Positions 8,857 through 17,362 of a DNA stretch of 64,000 bases are shown piece by piece. Made by a program: the position numbers and the translations under genes. Location: NCBI GenBank assembly GCA_963675565.2, contig CAXXYD010000002.1:248001-312000 (forward strand). Direction: 5' to 3'. Position 1 is the stretch's first letter, and the number at the start of each line of letters is the position of its first letter. This DNA is from JARRKU01 sp963675565 (GTDB lineage: Bacteria; Desulfobacterota; Desulfobacteria; Desulfobacterales; Desulfosarcinaceae). Below the pieces are notes generated by a model. That model was not told where the DNA came from. It saw only the letters and a program-made list of their open reading frames with translations, and did not search any database.

Positions 8857-9384
8857 ATGATGAAACCATTTATGTATTTCAGTATTTTGGTAACCATATG
8901 TATGGGGCTGTCTATACAGGCTTGCGCTCATGGGCCATACAAAGGACGGGTGATAGATGAAAAAAGCGGACAACCGATAGCAGGAGCCGTTGCAATCGGC
9001 ATCTGGACCACCACCAGTCCCAATGTGGGTGGCGGAACCACCCACTGCAAGGATGCCCGAGAGGCGTTGACTGATCAAAATGGTGAGTTTGAAATACCCG
9101 ATGTTAGCGGGGGCCTCTTTAGGATCATTTTATATAAAGTAGGCTATGGGAGAGTGGGTTGCTTTTGGAAAGTAATTAATCGGGCTGGCAGTTGCTATCT
9201 TAATGATCCTGTTCAATTTGACGGAGACCGGGCAATTTTCCCATTGAAAAAGGTGGCTAAAGATAAAATGATGTGGGACGGACGTCCTCCGAGTGTGTCT
9301 TGCGGCCGCAAGGACGGGAAACCATTAATAGAATATATAAAAGCTCATGAAGCTTATCGGCGAGCACGCTTTCTAAAGCCTTAG
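8857..9384 (+). CDS. Putative lipoprotein with carboxypeptidase-regulatory-like domain
   Basis: This 175-residue protein has an N-terminal hydrophobic signal (MMKPFMYFSILVTICMGL) and a lipobox-like SIQAC, so Cys23 could be lipidated. It is followed by a beta-sandwich segment GRVIDEKSGQPIAGAVA ... LTDQNGEFEIPDVSGGLF, the hallmark of carboxypeptidase-regulatory-like (CarboxypepD_reg) modules. The second half contains four or more cysteines (THCKDA, GCFWK, GSCYL, SCGRK) and no known catalytic motif. It would sit in the periplasm, probably on a membrane. It lies 44 nt after the truncated surface-protein fragment and just before a damaged phospholipase-like gene, so it may be the last intact member of a former secretion cluster. 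The function is unknown. Confidence 0.7.
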   Translation: MMKPFMYFSILVTICMGLSIQACAHGPYKGRVIDEKSGQPIAGAVAIGIWTTTSPNVGGGTTHCKDAREALTDQNGEFEIPDVSGGLFRIILYKVGYGRVGCFWKVINRAGSCYLNDPVQFDGDRAIFPLKKVAKDKMMWDGRPPSVSCGRKDGKPLIEYIKAHEAYRRARFLKP

Positions 9385-9427
9385 CAAATTACAAATCAAA
9401 CATTCAAATATTAAAATTAGAGCGACT

Positions 9428-10126
9428 ATGAGAATCGAAGAAATTAATAGCGGGATGGGTATGATGAAGAAAAAATTAATTCTACAATCAATTCTATTAC
9501 TCTTGATCAACATTAATTTACTTCCCTTAGTTTGGGCCTGGGATGATGAGACCACACATAGGGACTTAGCTGAACAAGCCACAAAACAATCAATATTGGG
9601 AACACCAGATAGTCCGGTTTTAAGAATATTTGGCTTTTCAAAAAGTATTGACGAAATTCTTCCATGGGAATATCAAGCATGCGGTAATAAAACCGGAAAA
9701 AACAATTGTACTGTTTTAGATTGGCTTCAATATGGAGCGCAGAAAGAAGATACTGAAAAACAATTAATGTGGCAAGGTCGCTTTGAAAATCATTTTCATA
9801 ACCCAATTACCGACGAAGGCTTGAGCGATTGGCAAGTACAAACGAAAATGTCAAGCGTAGTCTGGGCCCAAAACAGTTTGGCCAAGCTACCCATGAGACA
9901 CCTGTTGGAGATCAAAGTTGGTCAACCACACCCAGCTTGTATTATGACGCGCTGACAGACACCGAGGATTCAAACCGCAAGGCCAAATTCGCCCATGTAT
10001 TCATGGGGCTGGGGCACCAGATGCATTTAGTGCAGGACATGGCCGTACCAGCCCATGTCAGAAATGATGCACACCCGCTTGACGCCCTGCAAGGTGCCGA
10101 GGAATTGTATAAAAAAACGGAACTAT
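9428..10126 (+). pseudogene. Zinc phospholipase C / S1-P1 nuclease-like secreted protein, frameshifted and IS-interrupted
   Basis: A signal peptide (MMKKKLILQSILLLLI from 9464, cleavage after LPLVWA) would leave a mature protein starting with Trp (WDDETTHRDLAEQA). An N-terminal Trp and following His are zinc ligands in bacterial phospholipase C and S1/P1 nucleases. Further His-rich motifs follow: GRFENHFHNP, then, in a different frame, FAHVFMGLGHQMHLVQD and PAHVRNDAH, matching the H-x3-D-x5-H zinc pattern. The first frame ends at 9955; the correct continuation is in the frame ending at 10128, so there is one frameshift near 9880. The gene is then cut by an insertion sequence, whose first bases create its stop codon. 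No continuation is recognisable beyond the element. It is not functional as written. Confidence 0.7.
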
Positions 10127-10144
10127 GAGCCTGTCGGAGAACCG
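10127..10144 (+). repeat. Left terminal inverted repeat of IS1182-family element
   Basis: GAGCCTGTCGGAGAACCG is identical to the complement of 11716-11733. Homology between the two ends stops after this 18-mer. Confidence 0.9.
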
Positions 10145-10216
10145 ACAAGCTTCAATTTTTGACAAAATATCATATAAACCATTGTATTAATTGTTATATT
10201 ATGCTATTTTGTGGTT

Positions 10217-11593
10217 ATGAAAAATCAATTTCGCTTTCAAGCCTATAATCCGGATCAGTTAATGTTGTTTGCTCCTGATCTTAAACAGTGGCTGCCAGAA
10301 GATGATTTGGTCTACTTCATTATTGATGTTGTCAGCGAACTGGATCTTGAGCCTATTTATCGTCAATATAGCCGGGGCAAGGGTGGCCAGCCGCCATATC
10401 ATCCAAAAATGATGGTAGGGCTTTTGCTATATGCCTATTGTATTGGGCTGCCCAGTTCGCGCAAGATTGAACAGGCCACATATCATTCAATTCCCTTTCG
10501 TGTTCTTTCAGCAAATCAGCACCCGGACCATGATACAATTGCTGCTTTTCGCAAACGCCATCTTGAGCCGTTGGCCAAGTTGTTTTTAGACGGCTTGCAA
10601 TTGTGTCAAAAGGCCGGCTTAGTCAAACTGGGCCATGTATCTTTGGACGGAACCAAGGTCCGTGCCAATGCCTCCCGGCACAAAGCAATGAGCTACCAGC
10701 GCATGGATGATAAAATCAGCAAACTTCAAGCACAAGTGCAAAAGCTGCTCAAAGACGCTGAAGCCTGTGATCGACAAGAAGATGCCCTCTACGGTAAAGG
10801 CAGGCGCAGTGACCCACTGCCAAAACAACTAAAGCTTAGAAAATCGCGCCTGGAACGTATTCGCGAGGCAAAAAAGGCCATTGAACAAGAGGCTCAAGAC
10901 AACTTCATAATACAGCAAAAACAGTATCAGAAAAAACTCAAGGCCAAAAAACAGCGCTCTGATCAACGTGGTCGCCCACCAAAAGCGCCTTCAGAAAAAC
11001 CAGATCCAAAAAGACAATTTAACTTTACCGATCCGGATTCAAGGGTAATGGTTGATGGGGCAACGAAAAGTTTTCAACAAAGCTACAACTGTCAAGCCGT
11101 CGTTGATAAAAAAGCCCAGGTAATCATAGCATCCGGGGTTACCCAGCAAACCAATGATAAGTTGCAAGTCAAACCGCTGATTAAAACCGTAAAGACCAAC
11201 ACAGGTGCGGTTGCCGAAAAACTTAGTGCTGATGCCGGCTATTTTAGCGAGGATAACTGCAGTTATTTACAAACAGAACAAGTTGATGCGTTCATTGCCA
11301 CCGAAAAAACCAATAAGCTTGCCAATGCCGAAGCACCACGTGGTCGGATACCGAAAAAGGCCTCCACTACTGAACGCATGACCCGAAAGCTTCAGACGGT
11401 TAAAGGACGGTCGGTTTATGCAAAACGAAAGCATATTGTCGAGCCGGTTTTCGGTCAAATCAAAGAAGCCAGAGGATTTCGACGATTTAGCTTCCGAGGA
11501 TTGAAAAATGTATCGGCAGAATGGGATATCGTCTGTTTGACCCATAATTTGCTGAAGCTATATCGCAGCGGATGGCGGCCAGTGCCCGCATAG
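10217..11593 (+). CDS. IS1182-family transposase
   Basis: This is a 458-residue DDE transposase. The N-terminal region (NQFRFQAYNPDQLMLFAP, YHPKMMVGLLLYAYCIGLPSS) matches the DUF772/InsH N-terminal domain. The catalytic triad is visible as Asp in VSLDGTKVRANAS, Asp in LSADAGYFSE and Glu in KHIVEPVFGQIKE. A charged coiled-coil insertion (about residues 170-260, KLQAQVQKLLKDAEACDRQ) lies between the first and second Asp, as usual for IS1182. I chose ATG 10217 rather than the GTG two codons earlier. The frame is intact for its full expected length. It cuts and pastes the element through its 18-bp ends. Confidence 0.95.
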   Translation: MKNQFRFQAYNPDQLMLFAPDLKQWLPEDDLVYFIIDVVSELDLEPIYRQYSRGKGGQPPYHPKMMVGLLLYAYCIGLPSSRKIEQATYHSIPFRVLSANQHPDHDTIAAFRKRHLEPLAKLFLDGLQLCQKAGLVKLGHVSLDGTKVRANASRHKAMSYQRMDDKISKLQAQVQKLLKDAEACDRQEDALYGKGRRSDPLPKQLKLRKSRLERIREAKKAIEQEAQDNFIIQQKQYQKKLKAKKQRSDQRGRPPKAPSEKPDPKRQFNFTDPDSRVMVDGATKSFQQSYNCQAVVDKKAQVIIASGVTQQTNDKLQVKPLIKTVKTNTGAVAEKLSADAGYFSEDNCSYLQTEQVDAFIATEKTNKLANAEAPRGRIPKKASTTERMTRKLQTVKGRSVYAKRKHIVEPVFGQIKEARGFRRFSFRGLKNVSAEWDIVCLTHNLLKLYRSGWRPVPA

Positions 11594-11715
11594 GCTAGCA
11601 AGCCAAGGCCGGATGAATGCACAATATTGCCGAGCCTCACAGAAAGTGCATTGAATGCGATTTTATACGTGACCAATTTTCAAAGAGCATGCTGTTTTAA
11701 TTTTGACAGCCGGTA

Positions 11716-11733
11716 CGGTTCTCCGACAGGCTC
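11716..11733 (-). repeat. Right terminal inverted repeat of IS1182-family element
   Basis: It is the exact complement of 10127-10144. The sequence beyond it (GTAGGTCC) is outside the element. Confidence 0.9.
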
Positions 11734-12767
11734 GTAGGTCCTTACTTAATCGGGTGGTTGGGCTCACCGCGTGCGGGGCATATAATTTGTGCTGCGGGCG
11801 ATAAAAACAGGCCCAATATTTTTACCTGAATTGGGTAACGGCCTGTTGAACTAAGCGCTCCGCGCAGATAATCCAATAAACTCCAGCTATCATTCCAATG
11901 TAAATTTTGATCACCCTGAAAAGGGTGCGGTATACCTCCAATAGGCAATATTCACATTTTTGTATTTGAAGATCCCGAGAGGGTTGGCACGGCCACTACG
12001 AAACTTTAGCACATTAAGATGATATAGCTACGGGCTAAAGCCGGGATCTGTTTGCTGGTGCTGGCCACGGTGATTCAGGTGCTGATTGTTATTTTTGGCT
12101 GATATGGACCTATTTTGTCCAAGCTTTACGATTAGGCGTGTGGCGGTGAAATGAAAACGATTAATCGAATGGTGTTAACCATCTTGACACCCGCAGGATT
12201 AGCCCCTATGGGGGCGCCATACCGCAAGGACAACATCAACCGATTCGGAGCCTACTTCCTGGACGAGCTTAGGGAAAAAATGACCATAGATTTTGGTTTG
12301 TCGGTTTTGTCTTTATCTTATTGAATTTACAGATAATAGATGTTGCTAAATTTTCTATACTGCGTGATTTAGCAGGAATCGGTTCCGCACCTCGAATGGA
12401 GCTTTTGATGCTTTATTGACACACCCCCCTGGGGTGACAAGGGAAAAGAATATTAGGGCACCACGAACATTGGCTGGCTGAAAATAAAAACGGGCAAGAC
12501 CCCCACCCAATAGAGGCCTTGCCCGGAGGTTTATGAAACCCAACTCGGACACAATAACGGCACATGCCGTGCCAAGTGCCTAAACCCCCATTTATCGCCG
12601 GTTATCGCTGCCGCCGCCTATTTTTTAGATGATTTTCCATAAACCAGGTGTTTACTAACGGTCACACTTGCTTTGGATTGGCAGATACAGATACCTGTAG
12701 CGGATCGGAACAACGAACCGATCCGGGCTTACTTTATTTGCCCCCAACAAAGAGCTGCCCAAATATA
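11734..12767. other. Decayed 1-kb region without a supported gene
   Basis: Only short frames are present. The best is 12151-12324 on the plus strand (57 codons; MKTINRMVLTILTPAGLAP, then NINRFGAYFLDELREKM), which looks like a fragment of something longer but I do not recognise it. A 68-codon minus-strand frame at 11742-11948 has no ribosome site or motif. One clear structure is the minus-strand terminator at 12478-12525. Overall the stretch looks like gene debris beside the insertion sequence. Confidence 0.45.
12478..12525 (-). terminator. Rho-independent terminator, minus strand
   Basis: CGGGCAAG (12491-12498) pairs perfectly with CTTGCCCG (12518-12525). On the minus strand the stem is followed by TTTTTATTTT. 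It lies about 240 nt downstream of the DUF1127 gene and is the likely end of that transcript. Confidence 0.7.
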
Positions 12768-13052
12768 TCACGGTTTAGGATGGTTACTTAACCCTTGGGA
12801 GTTCGAACCGGATGTGGCCGGTATCTGGCACTTATCCTTTTTTTCATGGCAGTTCGGCTTTATCGGGTATCCCTTTGAATTGAATCCCAGGTCCTTCAGC
12901 AAATGTTGACCCAACTTTAAGAGTTCACGCCGGTTTTTTTTCGCTTTTCGTTTGACCCATTGGCGGTTGAGTATTTCTTTCGCCCACTTTATTCCAGAAA
13001 TAAGTTTTTGTCCCATCAATTGGCTGGATTCTTCGTTTCTGAAAATTCTCAT
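12768..13052 (-). CDS. Small DUF1127 (YjiS-like) protein
   Basis: This 94-residue basic protein has a central stretch RQWVKRKAKKNRRELLKLG followed by HLLKDLGFNSKGYPIK, matching the DUF1127 pattern (R-x-ELxxL-x2-LLxDIG) at about residues 30-62. A good GGAGGGG ribosome site precedes the ATG at 13052. Small DUF1127 proteins are arginine-rich and in alphaproteobacteria influence RNA turnover and phosphate/carbon metabolism. The gene is divergent from a LysR regulator with a 110-nt shared promoter region, a frequent arrangement for DUF1127 genes, suggesting LysR control. The C-terminal 30 residues are unlike the family and may be extension or decay. Confidence 0.7.
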   Translation of the reverse strand: MRIFRNEESSQLMGQKLISGIKWAKEILNRQWVKRKAKKNRRELLKLGQHLLKDLGFNSKGYPIKPNCHEKKDKCQIPATSGSNSQGLSNHPKP

Positions 13053-13162
13053 TTTATCCCCTCCGGTTGACTTCTACGGAAAGGTAAGCCATATTCTACC
13101 ATAAGGGAAATGAATTGTTTTGATGAAAAATATAAGGATTGTTGATAGTTCAAGGAGCCAAT

Positions 13163-14044
13163 ATGGAATTATCAATCGACCTGATGCGAACATTCATAGC
13201 GGCAGCTGAGGCGGAAAGCTATACGGCTGCGGCTTTGATGGTGCACCGTACCCAGTCTGCCGTGAGCATGCAGATGAAACGCATAGAAGAGGTCGTGGGA
13301 AGGCCGTTGTTTTTTCGCAATGGCCGAACGATGATGCTCACCTCAGAGGGACAGACGTTGCTTTATTATGCCCGTCGGATTTTAAGACTCCATGATGAAG
13401 CCATAGCGACAGTGTCACGACCAGAAATTTCAGGCCTCGTGCGCCTGGGAGCACCTTACGACTTTGCCGATCAACTGCTGCCGGAAGTTTTGTCCCGTTT
13501 TGCATCGGTATACCCCCAGGTCCAGGTGGATGTATCCTGCGACCCAAGTCCCCAACTGGCGGCGGCAATGGATCGGGAAGAGCTGGATCTCGCTGTGGTA
13601 ATCAACAGCGAAGTCCCCCAACGTGGGGTGACCATCCACCACGAGCCGATCGTTTGGATAACGTCCGACAAGCATCTGACACATGAGCAGGAACCGCTTC
13701 CCGTTGCTGTGTACAACAAGCAGTGCGTTTACCGCCAGTGGGCCATCAAGTCCCTCGACGGCCAGGGCCGAAATTATCGTATTGCTTTTACCAGTCCCAG
13801 CACTTCAGCCATTCTGGCGGCGGTGAAGGGGGGGTTGGCTATTGCACCAGTCGGCCGGAGCACACTTACCAAGGGCGTTCGGATTCTCGGACCGGCGGAC
13901 GGATTTCCGGAATTGCCGTCAGCAGTGGTCACATTAGTCAAAGCCCCAAGCCCACCTTCGGAGGCAGTGGAATTTCTGGCGGAGCATATCGCTGTGCGAT
14001 TCAATGAACTGGCCATCTCGAGCAATGCTGAACTGCTGAACTGA
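13163..14044 (+). CDS. LysR-family transcriptional regulator
   Basis: This 293-residue protein has an N-terminal winged helix-turn-helix at 1-60 (LMRTFIAAAEAESYTAAA, RTQSAVSMQMKRIEE, GRPLFFRNGRTMMLT), a linker helix, and a periplasmic-binding-like effector domain (about 88-285: GLVRLGAPYDFADQLLPEVL, ELDLAVV, GGLAIAPVGRS). The ATG at 13163 is preferred over an upstream TTG because AAGGAG lies 7 nt ahead of it and the domain begins immediately. It is divergent from the DUF1127 gene, its most probable target, together with its own promoter. The inducer is unknown. It ends cleanly; downstream is a truncated integrase. Confidence 0.92.
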   Translation: MELSIDLMRTFIAAAEAESYTAAALMVHRTQSAVSMQMKRIEEVVGRPLFFRNGRTMMLTSEGQTLLYYARRILRLHDEAIATVSRPEISGLVRLGAPYDFADQLLPEVLSRFASVYPQVQVDVSCDPSPQLAAAMDREELDLAVVINSEVPQRGVTIHHEPIVWITSDKHLTHEQEPLPVAVYNKQCVYRQWAIKSLDGQGRNYRIAFTSPSTSAILAAVKGGLAIAPVGRSTLTKGVRILGPADGFPELPSAVVTLVKAPSPPSEAVEFLAEHIAVRFNELAISSNAELLN

Positions 14045-14182
14045 GCAAACTCTGTGCTTACTATACATTCGGCAAGTCGCCCTGCGGGCTCCTTCCGTTG
14101 ACCCGGCTGAGAAACGAATTGAAGTAGTAGAAAACAACCTAACCGGCTCAGAGCTTAGCCCCACCTTAAAGCTGTCCGAACG

Positions 14183-14722
14183 ATGGGGTCCACCGCCGAC
14201 ATCGATTTTGAACGACAACGAGTGATTGTCATGGCGGGCAAAGGCAACAAAGATCGCCAGACGCTATTGCCCGAATGCCTGGTTGAAAAAATCAAGGTTC
14301 AGATGGAGCACTCCAGGAAATTGTTTGAACACGATCGGCACAACAATGTGCCTGGTGTGGAACTGCCCTTTGCCCTTGAACGAAAATATCCCAATGCCGG
14401 CAAGCAGTGGGGTTGGCATTGGCTGTTTCCTTCCGGCAAGCTGTCCACCGATCCGCGCTCGCAAATCGAGCGGCGCCACCATACACATCCAAGCAGTCTT
14501 CAAAAACATATCCGCAAAGCAACCCGCAGTGCAAAAATCATTAAACGGGTGACGGTACACACCTTGCGTCATACGTTCGCTACGCATTTGCTCGAGAACG
14601 GATATGATATTCGCACAATTCAAGCACTACTGGGACACAGTTGCGTGCGCACGACAATGATTTATACACATGTTGTTGGGAAAAATCTGATGGGGGTCAA
14701 AAGTCCGCTTGATAAAAAGTAA
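14183..14722 (+). pseudogene. Integron integrase (IntI), N-terminally truncated
   Basis: Homology begins around 14198 (DIDFERQRVIVMAGKGNKDR) and runs to the natural C-terminus. The segment ALERKYPNAGKQWGWHWLFP followed by DPRSQIERRHHTHPSSLQ is the additional domain found only in integron integrases. It is followed by the catalytic HTLRHTFATHLLENGYDIRT, ALLGHSCVRTTMIYTHV and the terminal GVKSPLDKK. The first catalytic Arg region and the whole core-binding domain (about 150 residues) are absent, and the ATG at 14183 is fortuitous. It is the remnant of a chromosomal integron platform. No attI or attC site could be identified next to it by eye. Confidence 0.85.
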
Positions 14723-15344
14723 ATGATTCGTTGATAAATACCACCATGGGATTTGTTCCGGCTACTACACGAATTTCGAAGGTATAAAAACCTGCTGGTA
14801 CTGCTATTAAAGCGAACTAAAAAAAAGAAATGGGCGAACCCTGTATGTTGTGGTCGGCCAACTTCGCTTTCGTGGCGCTTTTCTTGGGTGTACGATACGA
14901 AAACCTGTAAATTTTCGAGTGGGCATAATCTCCAGGGTACAATACCAAGCAAAGCTGAAGCCTGAGTGCAGGTTACTCCCTACCCTTGCGATACTTCTTG
15001 ACTATTATCCACGTTTACCCATGCCATGGATTCTTAAATATTTGAAAATTCTATCCTTCAATATCCTGTTAACGGTTTAACCAATTTTGGAAGGATATCG
15101 CAAAGTGAAACAAGTTTGATAAATACTATAAGCCAACTTGGCCATAAATTTTTTCCTGGAAAATGAAATTATGCCCCCCCCCAACAGGTTAAACCGCAGT
15201 TCCAGACACACGCCATACAGAAATCGTCCAGCTAAACGGCTCTAATCTCTATAGTATGGTGTTAAATATGTTTCTTTTATCCACCGATATCGATGTGATC
15301 ATATCGATGACCGATATGGAAATCAGCAAGGCTTTCAAAGGTGC
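14723..15344. other. Gap of 620 nt without recognisable genes
   Basis: There are only short frames without ribosome sites or motifs. Notable are a run of cytosines near 15175 and a small cluster of ATCGAT/ATATCGA words at 15286-15318. No attC-like imperfect palindrome or RNA gene was recognised, although this is where integron cassettes might have been. Confidence 0.4.
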
Positions 15345-15758
15345 TCAAACCCATTTATGCAATGGAATGGTTGGATCATCCGGTATTTGGTAACCCTGTA
15401 GGCCATGACTGATACAAAAATCCCTGTAGTATGTGAACCTTATGAGGTTGTGGCATTGAGCCGTTTTGTTCAGGTCGATGATCTTGAGCTTTTCCAAAAG
15501 ATAGATTAGCTCAACCGGTATCAACACCTGATTTTGAAAAGTTCGAAGGTTAGAATTGTATCGGAACATCCGTTGTTTGACCCTCCTTTTGATACGCTGG
15601 ATCAATCTGAAGAGTTCGTCCTCCTTTTCTCTCGACATTTTCGAAATGCCATAAGCCGTGATATATTCTTGCGCACAGTCGGAAATTCTACAGGGTCGAT
15701 CACTTTTCATTTTTTTCGTTACCAATCTTTCCAGCCATTTTTCGCGTTTGGGCTTCAT
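15345..15758 (-). CDS. Hypothetical basic protein, possible DNA/RNA-binding
   Basis: This is a 137-residue product starting at the ATG 15758, chosen because AAAGGGAG lies ideally upstream; a longer frame to 15824 lacks such a site. The N-terminus is strongly basic (MKPKREKWLERLVTKKMKS). It is followed by a Cys-containing segment (RPCRISDCAQEYITAYGIS) and a helix-rich region with SREKEDELFRLIQRIKRRVK. The C-terminal half includes LIPVELIYLLEKLKIIDL and HNLIRFTYYRDFC. I do not recognise the family. It is isolated in the AT-rich accessory region, so horizontal origin is likely. Confidence 0.5.
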   Translation of the reverse strand: MKPKREKWLERLVTKKMKSDRPCRISDCAQEYITAYGISKMSREKEDELFRLIQRIKRRVKQRMFRYNSNLRTFQNQVLIPVELIYLLEKLKIIDLNKTAQCHNLIRFTYYRDFCISHGLQGYQIPDDPTIPLHKWV

Positions 15759-16351
15759 AGCGTCTCCCTTTGATTTCGTATTGATGTCTTCTAATTGTAC
15801 TATTGGAACGGTGATTGCGGACACTGTGTCCAGCTATATGTAATAAATAAAATAAAGGAGTAGATACAATTCGCAGCAAAAAACCCACCCATTGTATCTC
15901 GCTGATAATCTTTTTGTTCGAAATTTTAACGATGTATAAGTGGAGACAGCATTTTTATTTTGTCCAGGCTGCCGATATATGAAGTAGAGACAACAAGTGT
16001 TTATAGTTCACGGATAATTGCTATTTAAAGGACCGTATATTAAAGGGTTTTTATTGTGCATCATTGGCACAGGCGGGTGTTCTCAAATCGGATTAAACGT
16101 GTGCTGTAACATTCGATAAATCTTGGTATGCAGTTAGTTGAAACTTGTCCTTCCGGCCAGCAGAGGTGGGTTTTCAGCGCCCAGGCACCCGTTGAGTCAT
16201 TGATTGTGGCTGCAATCAATGACTGTTTGGGATTTTTCTGCCCATTTTGGGCTCGATCTATCTTATACTGGCCTCTACCAAGTCCATTGATGAAGTAAAA
16301 CCGCGTCAGCATATAGCTTGTTGGGGGTGTACTCAATATATTAACTCTTGA
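15759..16351. other. AT-rich gap of about 590 nt
   Basis: No convincing gene is present. A 91-codon minus-strand frame (16061-16336) has no ribosome site and no recognisable motif. An AAAGGAG at about 15855 is not followed by a start codon in frame range. Composition is clearly more AT-rich than the flanking core genome. Confidence 0.4.
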
Positions 16352-16471
16352 TCATGGCGTATCGTTTTGGCCAATTGGCCAAAACGATACACTTTTAACT
16401 GCACACTGCTGCCGCTTATTCATTTTCGTAGTAAAGTACCACTCCATCCACCGTTCGATTTTCCCGGCCAT
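16352..16471 (-). CDS. 39-residue small ORF at the end of the AbiE operon
   Basis: Behind a near-perfect AGGAGG ribosome site, 5 nt ahead of the ATG at 16471, a 40-codon frame reads MAGKIERWMEWYFTTKMNKR and ends ...NDTP. It begins 31 nt downstream of the nucleotidyltransferase stop on the same strand, so it would be the third gene of the AbiE transcript. Its last third is encoded by a perfect 32-bp palindrome (16359-16390), which would place a stable hairpin at the 3' end of the gene. The product is amphipathic and aromatic (WMEWYF), with no known domain. Coding is supported only by the ribosome site and spacing. Confidence 0.45.
   Translation of the reverse strand: MAGKIERWMEWYFTTKMNKRQQCAVKSVSFWPIGQNDTP
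16359..16390. repeat. Perfect 32-bp palindrome
   Basis: GTATCGTTTTGGCCAA followed by its exact complement forms a 32-bp dyad with no loop. A related half-site with the same CCAATTGGC and AAAACGATACA words occurs at 19113-19135, on the other side of the AbiE/small-ORF block. It may be a recombination or transposon end, an operator or a transcription-end hairpin. Confidence 0.7.
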
Positions 16472-16501
16472 GATTTCCTCCTAATAACAATTACCAGGAA
16501 A

Positions 16502-17362
16502 TCAATCATCAGAAAGACCATTGAGTAAAGCATCGAAGGACTCGACGACTCTGTCGTAGGAAAATTGTCTAAATCCGATTTGCCTGATTATATCGATGAC
16601 AATCTGGTGTCCTTGTGGTGCACGGGATTGTTCGGTCAGGATATCGATCAGCCTGGTTCTTGTTGCAGGTGTAATCATGCGTGCGATTTCCCGGCCTAAG
16701 AATCCGCTTGATGCCCGATCGTAATCGTTATTTTCCTTTTTCAGGATGTCGCTGTCAGTCTCAAAGAACCGCTCGTTATTGCCGGCGTCGATATAATTTC
16801 GCATCACCAGAAACAGATCCGCAGAATCTTTGCCGCGTCTTTCCGGGCTTTCGTCCCAGGAGATTATTTTCATTGCCGCCAGACCGGCAAGGCTGACAAC
16901 TCTTACCATCACTTCAGGGTTGGCGTTTATCTTTACGAAGACTGAATTTTCGTAGCACTCATTAAATCCTGCAGTGCTCATTTCGATCTCGTAATTCGGC
17001 GGCCACCTGAGGGTATGATTGTCCGCTGCAATAGCGCCAAACGGTATGATATCCACCGGCATATCGTGTTTATACATGAGACGCTGGCTCAGATTGGTAG
17101 GAACAAACTTACCGGTTGCCACGAGCGTATTTTTTAATTCTTGGAACTGGTCCCAATTCTTGACAGACACCGCGATATCGATATCCAGCGTTGCCCTTGG
17201 CGTAAAGATATCGTTCAGGTACGCGAGGATGATATCCCTGGCCAATGCGCCGACGATAAAAAAATCAAGGTTCAATTCAGCTGCGACTCTATCGATTATT
17301 GATAATATCGCTGCAGTCCCGGTTTCAATCTTTCCGGTCAAGTCGTGCGAGATATTTGTCAT
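16502..17362 (-). CDS. AbiEii-like nucleotidyltransferase, putative type IV toxin
   Basis: This 286-residue protein starts at ATG 17362 (a start eight codons upstream is possible). It has a nucleotidyltransferase core: LDFFIVGALARDIILAYL at about 33-50 replaces the usual VGGTALRD, followed by ATLDIDIAV at 57-65 with the metal-binding DxD, then VKINANPEVMVRVVSLAGL-type strands and LAAMKIISW with a Lys on the KI-W motif typical of AbiEii. The C-terminal half is helical. It overlaps the 3' end of the upstream AbiEi-like gene by 38 nt, the arrangement of AbiE pairs. AbiEii enzymes add nucleotides to tRNA or proteins and arrest growth; that activity is inferred from the family. Confidence 0.8.
   Translation of the reverse strand: MTNISHDLTGKIETGTAAILSIIDRVAAELNLDFFIVGALARDIILAYLNDIFTPRATLDIDIAVSVKNWDQFQELKNTLVATGKFVPTNLSQRLMYKHDMPVDIIPFGAIAADNHTLRWPPNYEIEMSTAGFNECYENSVFVKINANPEVMVRVVSLAGLAAMKIISWDESPERRGKDSADLFLVMRNYIDAGNNERFFETDSDILKKENNDYDRASSGFLGREIARMITPATRTRLIDILTEQSRAPQGHQIVIDIIRQIGFRQFSYDRVVESFDALLNGLSDD

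Larger units (their letters stand above)
10127..11733 (+). mobile_element. Complete IS1182-family insertion sequence (1607 bp)
   Basis: The ends are perfect 18-bp inverted repeats, GAGCCTGTCGGAGAACCG at 10127-10144 and its complement at 11716-11733. They enclose one long transposase gene. The flanks read ..CTAT at the left and GTAG.. at the right, so the only flank symmetry is a CTA/TAG; no ordinary target duplication is visible. The element sits inside the phospholipase-like gene. Perfect ends and an intact transposase indicate a recent, possibly still mobile copy. Confidence 0.9.

Noticed and set aside
14045..14182. Possible attI/attC site beside the integron integrase
   Set aside because: I searched by eye for GTTRRRY-type core sites in an imperfect palindrome and found none convincing.
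15286..15318. Repeated ATCGAT words resembling a CRISPR or iteron array
   Set aside because: Too few, irregular spacing and no repeat-spacer structure; no CRISPR array was seen anywhere in the window.
16061..16336. 91-codon minus-strand frame
   Set aside because: No ribosome site and no recognisable motif.
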